Assembly (NCBI GenBank): GCA_003556955.1
Contig: PWQB01000721.1
Coordinates: forward strand, 1-8,595
DNA: 8,595 nt
Direction of reading: 5' to 3'
DNA from: Nostocaceae cyanobacterium CSSed10_463m
GTDB lineage: Bacteria > Cyanobacteriota > Cyanobacteriia > Cyanobacteriales > Nostocaceae
In this document: positions 1 through 5,716 of the stretch, one piece after another
Numbering within the stretch: the stretch's first letter is position 1
How the letters are laid out: every line of letters starts with the position of its first letter
Made by a program: the position numbers and the translations under genes
The notes under the pieces: generated by a model
What the model was told of the DNA's origin: nothing
Database searches by the model: none
Seen by the model: only the letters and a program-made list of their open reading frames with translations

Positions 1-555
1 AGCCCCTATATCGTTCCTTTTAGTTATAGTTCTCCCTTTTATAATGGAGAATTATGGGATGGTTTATCAGTTAGAACTTTTGTCAGAACTGGAAAAAGAT
101 CGGCTGCTTTGGTATTTGTGGAAAAAGAAGAACAGTTAATTAAAAGCGTACCTTCACTAACAAAAAAAGCCCGGATTCCCGCAGAAGTGGGACGCATTGA
201 ATTTAAAGCTTGTGATAGTTGTGATGACTTTTCTATCTACGGGGCTTTATTAGCATTATTAAAAGGTCTAATTTTAGATAAAACTTTGCTAGGTAGAGCA
301 ACTATACCTGATGCAAATTTACACCAAATTTCTGCCAAAGAAGGCTTTGATAATCCAGATATTTTTGCTAATGCTGCCCAACTGTTAGAAGTGGCTGAAG
401 TCGCTCTGGGTGAAGATTCAGACGTGCATTTATTAACACCATTAAAAGATATGCTGGCAAATCGAAAAACTAAATCTCATGAACTCATAGAGAGTTACAA
501 ACGTGTATGTTCCATCGAAGAAGCACTCAAACAGACCTATACTAATTCTATCTAA
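1..555 (+). CDS. GCS2-family glutamate-cysteine ligase-like protein, 3' part
   Basis: The reading frame is open from the first base of the window and ends at TAA 553-555, so the 5' part of the gene lies outside; 184 residues are visible. The segment SPFYNGELWDG followed by a serine-arginine pair, and later GRIEFKACDSCDD followed by a hydrophobic helix, look like the conserved blocks of the GCS2 (carboxylate-amine ligase) family, whose members join glutamate and cysteine with ATP, usually the first step of glutathione synthesis. This is pattern recognition from memory. The sequence differs from the standard cyanobacterial GshA that I recall, so it may be a second GCS2 paralogue acting on another amine, and I give no symbol. 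A TTG at 109 could be mistaken for a start, but the coding frame clearly continues upstream of it. The gene is convergent with the kinase remnant downstream. Confidence 0.62.
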   Translation, partial: SPYIVPFSYSSPFYNGELWDGLSVRTFVRTGKRSAALVFVEKEEQLIKSVPSLTKKARIPAEVGRIEFKACDSCDDFSIYGALLALLKGLILDKTLLGRATIPDANLHQISAKEGFDNPDIFANAAQLLEVAEVALGEDSDVHLLTPLKDMLANRKTKSHELIESYKRVCSIEEALKQTYTNSI

Positions 556-593
556 AGCTGCATTATGGAATAAGCATATTGCTTGTTCTGGGG

Positions 594-607
594 GGGACTA
601 GGGACTA
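594..607 (+). repeat. Two tandem heptamers (GGGACTA)
   Basis: The heptamer GGGACTA occurs twice in direct succession, preceded by a G-run. It resembles the short tandemly repeated heptamers (STRRs) known from Nostocales genomes, but with only two copies it may be chance. Confidence 0.35.
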
Positions 608-634
608 TTTTTAAACCCAAAATTAGACGTAAAT

Positions 635-721
635 GTAGGTTGGGTTGAGGTTTTGGTAAACCCAGCTTTACCCCATATTTGGTTTGCTGCGTTGGGTTGC
701 GCTGCGCTTAACCCAACCTAC
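635..721. repeat. Interspersed palindromic repeat (GTAGGTTGGGTT ... AACCCAACCTAC)
   Basis: Perfect 12-bp inverted arms, GTAGGTTGGGTT at 635-646 and AACCCAACCTAC at 710-721, bound an 87-bp unit. Inside it, GTTGGGTT at 691-698 also pairs with AACCCAAC at 710-717 around a GC-rich loop (GCGCTGCGC), and GGTAAA at 655-660 pairs with TTTACC at 667-672. The unit could therefore fold in more than one way in RNA. From memory, GTTGGGTT/AACCCAAC palindromes are common intergenic repeats in Nostoc and Anabaena genomes. No coding sequence is visible. It lies between convergent genes, so it could also help end transcription. Confidence 0.7.
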
Positions 722-812
722 TTCTAGAGTTTGAAAACACGCCCTAGGATCTGACCCCACAATATTTATGCTCATGCACAAAATGATCTGTGTCACTCCA
801 CAAATTTATCCC

Positions 813-1378
813 CTAATCATACTTGTTATTTTTGGTTGAACTTCGACTATTTAATCTCAAACCTAGTAATTTGAAGACCATTTGAGAACAAGAAATCTTG
901 AGAGAAGTTCCTAGACGATAAGATTTGCGGATTACATTTAAAACAAAGTATGGTAAGCGTAGTCGAAATGGGTACAACAGGGGTAGATATAACCAGTAAT
1001 AAGCCCTTTTTAAGTCCTTCCACTTTGAACAGGGTTCTATATGGAGAAAATCTGACACATCGACAACTAATCCTCTACCTTGGTACATCATGACATTACG
1101 ACCGTGGACATCATGAGGGTAGAGTCCATGACTTTGGGCATAGTCAAGAGCTTCATCGATATCCAGTATTACTTGTTTGGGAATAGGCAAACCCAAGTAT
1201 ACACAATCGTAGAGAGCTGCTTTGGGGGCAATTTGTCCATATCCATAAAAATTGGGAAAAATGCGATTTTGTGGATGCTAAAAATTGGTAATATAAGCCA
1301 CCAAACTTTTTAGCCAGCTAACAAGTCAGCGCCAACATGATTGCTACCTAGAAAACCTGACAAGAAAAAATCGACCAA
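813..1378 (-). pseudogene. Protein-kinase-like gene, disrupted remnant
   Basis: The intact 3' part (open from 1277 down to TAG at 813-815) encodes a kinase C-lobe: HDVHGRNV matches the catalytic loop pattern D-x-x-x-x-N, with His in place of the usual Lys, and VVDVSDF gives a DFG-like Asp twelve residues after the loop Asn. This resembles small cyanobacterial proteins annotated as serine/threonine kinases, possibly of a RIO- or ABC1-like type. Upstream the reading is broken. Codons for HPQNRIFPNFYGYGQ follow an in-frame TAG at 1278-1280; before that the same frame reads SWLKSLVAYITNF back to a TGA at 1326-1328; and the neighbouring frame carries DFFLSGFLGSNHVGADLLAG up to a stop at 1310-1312. 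The best explanation is one single-base indel near 1314-1321 plus one nonsense change. The 5' end abuts ftsI, so the N-lobe with its ATP-binding lysine is missing. A short TTG-initiated product from 1196 is possible in principle but would lack ATP-binding elements. Confidence 0.68.
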
Positions 1379-1386
1379 AAAACGAT

Positions 1387-3234
1387 TTATGGTTTTGCTT
1401 TAGAGTCTGACTTAATTTCTTGACTGGGGGGAATTCCTTCAATGGGAATTAACGCTTCCATCACAGTTTTAACAATGGGTGCGGCCACAGTAGAACCATA
1501 AGCATTTGCTCCTTTTGGCTCATCTGCTACTGCAAAAACTACATAGCGGGGAGATTCGACTGGCAAAATAGCCACGAAGCTAGTAATACGGGCATTTGGG
1601 ATATAGCCACCATTAGGACTGGCTTTTTGAGATGTGCCTGTTTTGCCGCCAATACGATAACCCGGAATTTCTGCTGGCTTGCCAGTTCCTTCTGATACAA
1701 CTGTTTCCATCATTTCCACCACCGTTTGGGCTGTGGCGGCTGAGAAAATCTGCCGTGGTGTGGGACGGTTGGGCGAATAATGCATCTGCCCTTTGGTATC
1801 TACCAATCCTTGCACTACATGAGGTGTGACTAATTTACCTCCATTAGCTAAAGCACCATGCATTTGCACTAACTGTAACGGTGTTAAGGAGAAGCCTTGG
1901 CCAAAGGATGCAGTTGCTGCTTCAATGGCCGAACCCAGAAACTCTTTTTGTCCTTTGAGCTGTCCTCGAACTTCAAAAGGTAAATCTGTCTCAATGGTTT
2001 GTCCTAACCCTAAGCGTTCCAACCAGTTGTAATAAAGCGTTGGCTGCATCCGTTGAATCATTCTCACCATGCCAATGTTGCTAGAAGTTTGTAGAATTCT
2101 GGCAATATTGATGTTTCCATAACTATTACGTCCAGCATTTCTGATGGTGTGCTTACCTATTTGAATAGAACCAGGATCATTAAATACATCATCTGCTTTA
2201 ATGGCACCATTTTCTAACGCGATCGCTACATTTAAAGGCTTAAAAGTAGATCCCGGCTCATAAAGGTCAGCAACTGTCCAGTTTCTAAATAGTGAAATAT
2301 CAGCTTTGGAGTATTCATTGGGGTCATAAGTAGGATAAGAAGTCAGAGCTAGTAAAGAACCATCTGAGGCATCCATGACAATTACCGCCCCACGTTTAGC
2401 CTGAAACTTTCTTATCTGTTCTTGTAGAGCCGTCCGCGCCACTCTTTGCAAACGAGTATCAATAGTTAGTTGCAGTCGCAAGTCGTCAAAATTTAAAAAT
2501 CCTTCCGGCGCATGATTTGGTAGCAGTCTTCCATTACCCGCCCGACTTAGCTGCACTGTCTGCACAGAACGTTCTAATAAGTTCTCTTGACTGAATTCCA
2601 CACCAGCTTGGCCTTGACGATCTAGATTCACGTAACCCACTACGTCTGCAACTACATCCTTTTGTGGGTAATATCGAGAATACTGTTGAATCAATTCCAA
2701 GCCATTTAAACGCAATGCTCTCACCCGGCCAGCATTTACTTCCGGTAGCGCCGAAGCTAATGTAATCCCACTATTTTGTCTTTGAAAAGTTTTGACTAAT
2801 TCAGCCGGAGTTCTTTCCAAAATGGGAGCCAGACGTTCTGCCATTTGTGGAATAGTTTGGCTAAACAGCTTGGGATGGGCATACAAAGTATATACAGGGC
2901 GGTCAACGGCTAAAACATTATTACTGCGGTCTACCACTAGGCGACGGGGAACAAAAGGTCTTAATTTCACCATTTGCTGGTTACGCGCTCTCTGGCTTAA
3001 ATTTTCTCCCTGGACAATCTGCAAATGATACAAATTAATCGCTAACCCCAATCCTGAGATCATGAATATACCCCAGATTATGAAAAGTCGGGGTCTAGTA
3101 TTGGATATTTGGTCTGGAGTACTAGAGGTAAACCTCAACCTCTGCATCAACTTCCACAGAAAAGACTTCTCTCGCCTTTTTAAGGGTGGATTACGAAAGT
3201 TTTTATATCTGAATCTACTTGGTGTCTTTTGCAT
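1387..3234 (-). CDS. ftsI: Penicillin-binding protein FtsI (class B, septal transpeptidase)
   Basis: This 615-residue protein is a class B penicillin-binding protein, which cross-links peptidoglycan at the division septum together with FtsW. All three transpeptidase motifs are visible: S329-T-F-K332 with the acylated serine, S384-S-N386, and K531-T-G533. Around residues 50-72 lies a single membrane anchor (LFIIWGIFMISGLGLAINLY), preceded by a basic cytoplasmic tail. The dimerisation/pedestal region spans roughly residues 90-250 and includes the typical RPFVPRR and LVVDRSNN blocks. Length is normal for the family and there are no PASTA repeats at the C terminus. The ATG start follows a weak AGG-containing stretch. 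It lies 61 bp downstream of the membrane protein gene at 3296-3991, in the same direction, so co-transcription is likely. Paralogous class B enzymes for elongation (PBP2) look similar; placement after an FtsL-like gene favours FtsI. Confidence 0.93.
   Translation of the reverse strand: MQKTPSRFRYKNFRNPPLKRREKSFLWKLMQRLRFTSSTPDQISNTRPRLFIIWGIFMISGLGLAINLYHLQIVQGENLSQRARNQQMVKLRPFVPRRLVVDRSNNVLAVDRPVYTLYAHPKLFSQTIPQMAERLAPILERTPAELVKTFQRQNSGITLASALPEVNAGRVRALRLNGLELIQQYSRYYPQKDVVADVVGYVNLDRQGQAGVEFSQENLLERSVQTVQLSRAGNGRLLPNHAPEGFLNFDDLRLQLTIDTRLQRVARTALQEQIRKFQAKRGAVIVMDASDGSLLALTSYPTYDPNEYSKADISLFRNWTVADLYEPGSTFKPLNVAIALENGAIKADDVFNDPGSIQIGKHTIRNAGRNSYGNINIARILQTSSNIGMVRMIQRMQPTLYYNWLERLGLGQTIETDLPFEVRGQLKGQKEFLGSAIEAATASFGQGFSLTPLQLVQMHGALANGGKLVTPHVVQGLVDTKGQMHYSPNRPTPRQIFSAATAQTVVEMMETVVSEGTGKPAEIPGYRIGGKTGTSQKASPNGGYIPNARITSFVAILPVESPRYVVFAVADEPKGANAYGSTVAAPIVKTVMEALIPIEGIPPSQEIKSDSKAKP
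2219..2226. repeat. HIP1 octamer GCGATCGC (inside ftsI)
   Basis: This is a perfect copy of the highly iterated palindrome HIP1, abundant in many cyanobacterial chromosomes. It falls within the ftsI coding sequence. Confidence 0.9.
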
Positions 3235-3295
3235 TAACCTGCTCAGAATTAATAATCAGTTGCTGAATGCCCTACTTTAATCATGATTGACGGCT

Positions 3296-3991
3296 CTAAT
3301 ATCCTAGTGGTAACGCTGTATTTGGCTGCTTTTCTAGACTTGGTTGTATACTTTGGGGTGTGGTATTGACACTATGAGATGGAGATGTTATGGGCAAAAA
3401 GATCGTCCTATCTGGTGTTGGTGAAACTAGCCCAGATGCTTCCTGTTCGCCTTCTTCCGCCATTTTGTTCTTCAGGGTAGCGTTGGTTGTGGTTAAATGC
3501 CGTTCACGAAGTTGCAAATCTTGTAGCCTGTTATATCCCTGACTCCACAGTGTTTGCGAATATACTGTCGAACCATACATAAATAAAGTTGCTGCTACCA
3601 ATAAAAATGTCACAATTGAGGAATAACGATGTGAAGTGTACAAACGTATTAACCAAAAAGGTGCTGCTCCCGAAGTTGGCATCAGAGGAAGACTTCCTTC
3701 GCCTAATTGCTGTTTTTTCTGTGGTGTTGTCTTTGACTGAATTTTGAGATGAGAAGCCGGTTGTTTTACTAGTTCTGGCAATCCATTGGTATTGGGAGCA
3801 GAAACCGCTAATTTTTTAGCAGAACGCCGTTGTCTTTTGGGAGATATTGCCAAAGGTTCATCTGCAAGTTTAGATGTACTGCCAAGGGTTGATTCTAGAG
3901 GCATGGAGCGCCGTTTCCCTGGGGATGGGGTAGAGTTTCGCCGGAACCAATTACCTGTTCTAGAAACAGCTGATTTACGAACAACAACCAT
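3296..3991 (-). CDS. Bitopic membrane protein, candidate FtsL-like division protein
   Basis: The 231-residue product has three parts. A basic, Ser/Pro/Lys-rich cytoplasmic region of about 120 residues comes first. One membrane segment follows at about 123-141 (SSIVTFLLVAATLFMYGSTV). The external part begins with a helix carrying leucines at 159, 166 and 173, seven apart, with L156 and M177 also in register: a short leucine zipper. After it comes EASGLVSPTPDRTIFL (184-199), which resembles the segment following the zipper in FtsL proteins. FtsL pairs with FtsB in the divisome and activates FtsW-FtsI. In many bacteria ftsL sits immediately upstream of ftsI, exactly as here. The long N-terminal tail and the Ser/Thr/Pro-rich end are longer than in classical FtsL. 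The ATG start lacks a clear Shine-Dalgarno sequence. Topology and position are seen; the FtsL role is inferred, so I assign no symbol. Confidence 0.75.
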   Translation of the reverse strand: MVVVRKSAVSRTGNWFRRNSTPSPGKRRSMPLESTLGSTSKLADEPLAISPKRQRRSAKKLAVSAPNTNGLPELVKQPASHLKIQSKTTPQKKQQLGEGSLPLMPTSGAAPFWLIRLYTSHRYSSIVTFLLVAATLFMYGSTVYSQTLWSQGYNRLQDLQLRERHLTTTNATLKNKMAEEGEQEASGLVSPTPDRTIFLPITSPSHSVNTTPQSIQPSLEKQPNTALPLGY

Positions 3992-4063
3992 AATTTTTTT
4001 AGTTTGAAAATCTGGGTTTGAGAAAGTTTGTCTGTGTTGGCTCAGGTGATAATTGTTTTATGT

Positions 4064-4100
4064 GTTATTAGTTACACCAAACACGCTACACCTTTGTCAA
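4064..4100 (-). promoter_or_regulatory. Possible sigma-70-type promoter for the FtsL-like/ftsI pair
   Basis: Read on the minus strand, a perfect TTGACA (4095-4100) is followed after 18 bp by TGTAAC (4071-4076, four of six matches to TATAAT). Transcription would begin near 4064, giving a leader of about 70 nt before the ATG at 3991. The -35 box is convincing and the -10 box only moderate. Confidence 0.4.
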
Positions 4101-4370
4101 GATTGACCTTATATAACTGCCCTCAAGATGGCATTAGCTGGGTATTGTAATACTTAGCATCAGTAAGCAGCAATATTTTATTTAAAGTATGGCAACAGAA
4201 GCCTGCAATGGGCAATACCTTGTATAAATAAATAATTTTGAATCTGATATGTTAATTGTTTAGCAAATTTATCTAGATTCGGCTACCCTCTGACTGTAAT
4301 CTTCAAGCAGGTGGGTTAATCAGTGTAAGCCATAATCAATAAACTCTAAAAAATCAACCTAAAGTATTGC

Positions 4371-4403
4371 TTTTTAAAATCTCCGTACCAGACATTTTAA
4401 AAA
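4371..4403. repeat. AT-rich perfect inverted repeat, 10-bp arms
   Basis: TTTTTAAAAT at 4371-4380 is the exact reverse complement of ATTTTAAAAA at 4394-4403, with a 13-bp spacer. It lies about 75 bp upstream of the lipoprotein start, in the spacer between divergent genes, so it may be an operator or part of a promoter. The rest of the 3992-4478 spacer holds no gene I can support. AT-rich dyads are also expected by chance in AT-rich spacers. Confidence 0.45.
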
Positions 4404-4466
4404 TTAGCAACAAATAGGTTATCTTATTCAACAGGCGATTTTTTTTGTCGCTATCATTTGGTGAAA

Positions 4467-4472
4467 GAGGAG
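4467..4472 (+). promoter_or_regulatory. Ribosome binding site of the small lipoprotein gene
   Basis: GAGGAG ends 6 nt before the ATG at 4479, a strong Shine-Dalgarno match. It decides the start: an upstream in-frame TTG at 4458 would place this site inside the coding region and put extra residues in front of a well-formed signal peptide. Confidence 0.75.
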
Positions 4473-4478
4473 TTTTAT

Positions 4479-4643
4479 ATGAAAACAAGAATCTTTGGTT
4501 TTGTTCTAATGTTAGGTCTGGCTGCGGTTCTGGGAGCCTGTGAACCTGAAACACCACCCACTGAAACACCACCTGCTGCTCCCGCTCCTGGTGAGCCAAC
4601 TGACGGAGGTACTCCTGAACAAACACCTGATACCACTCCATAA
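4479..4643 (+). CDS. Small Pro/Thr/Glu-rich lipoprotein (54 aa)
   Basis: The product starts MKTR, continues with a hydrophobic core (IFGFVLMLGLAAV) and reaches a canonical lipobox L18-G19-A20-C21. Signal peptidase II would therefore cleave before Cys21 and the cysteine would be lipidated. Only about 34 residues remain. They are almost entirely Pro, Thr, Glu, Ala and Gly (EPETPPTETPPAAPAPGEP and similar), with no globular domain and a net negative charge. This is a tethered disordered peptide at the plasma or outer membrane, and its function is unknown. A strong ribosome binding site and a textbook signal peptide make the gene believable despite its size. It is divergent from the ftsL-like/ftsI pair, and nothing in its sequence links it to division. 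Other open frames on both strands over this stretch look like shadows of its skewed codons. Confidence 0.82.
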   Translation: MKTRIFGFVLMLGLAAVLGACEPETPPTETPPAAPAPGEPTDGGTPEQTPDTTP

Positions 4644-4661
4644 AATTTCCATGTAGAAATA

Positions 4662-4729
4662 GCGCCCAAAAAAATCCTCAGTAATTGTGTAATTTACGAC
4701 AAAAAACTTAGTTAATTTAATTTTGGGCG
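4662..4729. repeat. Wide 9-bp inverted repeat downstream of the lipoprotein gene
   Basis: CGCCCAAAA at 4662-4670 is the exact reverse complement of TTTTGGGCG at 4721-4729, 50 bp apart. The inner sequence is AT-rich and contains a further partial dyad (GTAATT ... AATTTAC, 4681-4697). It begins 18 bp after the lipoprotein stop codon. It could be a long weak stem closing the transcript or a short palindromic element; the large loop makes a simple terminator unlikely. Confidence 0.45.
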
Positions 4730-4783
4730 AATATACAGATTTTTGGTTGAGTGGAGTCAATTTTTTAATTAAGACGGTAAATT

Positions 4784-4827
4784 CAGGACACTGGTAAATA
4801 TGGTTTCATTTGCAACCAAGTGTCCTG
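4784..4827. repeat. Hairpin-forming inverted repeat, possible terminator
   Basis: CAGGACACT (4784-4792) pairs perfectly with AGTGTCCTG (4819-4827). Directly inside, TGGTT (4801-4805) pairs with AACCA (4814-4818), leaving an 8-nt loop and one 8-nt bulge (4793-4800). The 3' arm is followed only by TTT before the next repeat starts at 4830. It could act as a terminator for the lipoprotein transcript or as a stable RNA element. Confidence 0.5.
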
Positions 4828-4829
4828 TT

Positions 4830-4912
4830 TAGGACTTACGCAGGAACTCTGTTTCCACAGTGTTCTCTGCGGCTTCTGTGGTTTGTTATTTGATGATCTT
4901 GCGTAAGTCCTA
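4830..4912. mobile_element. MITE-like element with 13-bp terminal inverted repeats
   Basis: TAGGACTTACGCA at 4830-4842 and TGCGTAAGTCCTA at 4900-4912 are exact reverse complements bounding 83 bp with no coding capacity. If the outer TA on each side is a target duplication, the element is 79 bp with 11-bp ends (GGACTTACGCA) and fits mobilisation by an IS630/Tc1-mariner-type transposase, which targets TA. The interior contains a second stem, CCACAG (4855-4860) with CTGTGG (4876-4881). From memory, GGACTTACGCA ends recur in intergenic regions of Nostocales. No transposase is present in this window. Confidence 0.72.
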
Positions 4913-4961
4913 CTCTGGCTATTATTCTTAAATACAGATAGCTATTACCGCCGTAAAGTCG

Positions 4962-4982
4962 AAAATCAAAAAAGTTGATTTT
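4962..4982. promoter_or_regulatory. 8-bp dyad upstream of the GST-like gene, possible operator
   Basis: AAAATCAA (4962-4969) is the exact reverse complement of TTGATTTT (4975-4982), separated by 5 bp. It abuts the proposed -35 box of the GST-like gene, where a repressor or activator could bind. No regulator gene is adjacent to suggest which protein that might be. Confidence 0.35.
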
Positions 4983-5009
4983 ATCAGAATATTTTACGTA
5001 ATTTATACT
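4981..5009 (+). promoter_or_regulatory. Possible promoter for the GST-like gene
   Basis: TATACT (5004-5009, five of six matches to TATAAT) lies 17 bp after TTATCA (4981-4986, four of six matches to TTGACA). Transcription would begin near 5016 and leave a leader of about 14 nt, just enough to include the GGGAAAAG stretch before the ATG at 5030. The -10 box is good and the -35 box weak. Confidence 0.35.
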
Positions 5010-5029
5010 TTTGTGGGAAAAGTAGCTTT

Positions 5030-5698
5030 ATGTTGCTACTGCAATTTAGTACATCTCATTATTGTCGCAAAGCCCGACTAGGGCTAGGCTATAAGCAAAT
5101 TAATTATAAAATAGAAAATCTGACTCCTGGCTTGCATATCCTGCGAGTTAAGCCCCTGACAGGTTTGAAAACTTTGCCTGTTTTGCTACCACAAATGGCA
5201 GATCAACCGGAGGCGATCGCTGATTCTACCGAAATTATTAAATTTCTGGAAGCTTATCAAACAGAACCACCGTTATTTTTAACTAACCATGAACAGCAAA
5301 CAGAAGCCTGGATGCTAGAAGACTGGTTGGATGAAAGCATCGGTACAGCCACAAGGTTTGTATATTATCAATTTCGGGCTGGCGAAGGCAAGGAAATTGA
5401 CCCTTCACTACTTAGTCAGACAATCATCTCAGTAGTACGCCAACAATATGGCATTAACCAGGCTAGTGTAGAATTAGCTAAAAATAGACTGGTCACAGCG
5501 TTATCAGAATTATCCCTTCGCTGGCAAAAACATGATTATTTAGTAGGAAATCACCTGAGTGTCGCAGATATTAGCGCCGCCGCCTTACTGAGTCCACTAG
5601 CACTCATTCCCCATTATCGTCAGGGATATCCCTGGTTATTTGACCGCATTCGACAAATCCATCAACTGTGTAACGAACCATTACCACCGGGATTGTGA
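5030..5698 (+). CDS. Glutathione S-transferase-like protein
   Basis: The 222-residue protein has the two-domain plan of cytosolic glutathione S-transferases. The thioredoxin-fold N-terminal domain (about residues 1-77) begins with a beta strand and FSTSHYCRKARL, placing Ser7, Ser9, Tyr11 and Cys12 around the position of the catalytic residue. It continues with TLPVL, holding the cis-proline P50, and with A64-D65-S66, the pair that normally contacts the gamma-glutamyl group of glutathione. The helical C-terminal domain contains LVGNHLSVADISAAALLSP (171-189), the conserved N-capping box and hydrophobic staple. The substrate cannot be told; roles range from detoxification to peroxide or disulfide reduction. 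The ATG start has only a weak GGGAAAAG ribosome site. A HIP1 octamer lies inside the gene. The following small gene starts 18 bp downstream, suggesting joint transcription. Confidence 0.85.
   Translation: MLLLQFSTSHYCRKARLGLGYKQINYKIENLTPGLHILRVKPLTGLKTLPVLLPQMADQPEAIADSTEIIKFLEAYQTEPPLFLTNHEQQTEAWMLEDWLDESIGTATRFVYYQFRAGEGKEIDPSLLSQTIISVVRQQYGINQASVELAKNRLVTALSELSLRWQKHDYLVGNHLSVADISAAALLSPLALIPHYRQGYPWLFDRIRQIHQLCNEPLPPGL
5213..5220. repeat. HIP1 octamer GCGATCGC (inside the GST-like gene)
   Basis: A perfect HIP1 copy within the coding sequence, encoding part of EAIAD. Confidence 0.9.
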
Positions 5699-5716
5699 GG
5701 TGAGGAAGTGGGAAGT

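Noticed and set aside
572..584. AAGCA-TAT-TGCTT mini-hairpin after the GCS2-like gene as a terminator
   Set aside because: The stem is only 5 bp with a 3-nt loop and no T-run follows.
727..750. GTTTGAAAACACGCCCT considered as an insertion-sequence end
   Set aside because: It looked vaguely familiar, but I found no matching opposite end within the window and no transposase.
1080..1313. Plus-strand open frame over the kinase remnant
   Set aside because: It is antisense to clear kinase motifs, has no family resemblance and no ribosome site.
4142..4153. GTATTGTAATAC considered as an NtcA site
   Set aside because: The spacing between GTA and TAC is 6, not the 8 required for NtcA, and no promoter is properly placed beside it.
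3992..4478. Search for tRNA, small RNA or riboswitch in the long spacer
   Set aside because: No cloverleaf, T-loop or known riboswitch core was visible; only dyads and the promoter reported above.
4354..4760. Several open frames on the minus strand across and around the small lipoprotein gene
   Set aside because: They have no ribosome site and no recognisable domain. Those lying over the lipoprotein gene mirror its repetitive CCA/ACA codons, so they are shadows.
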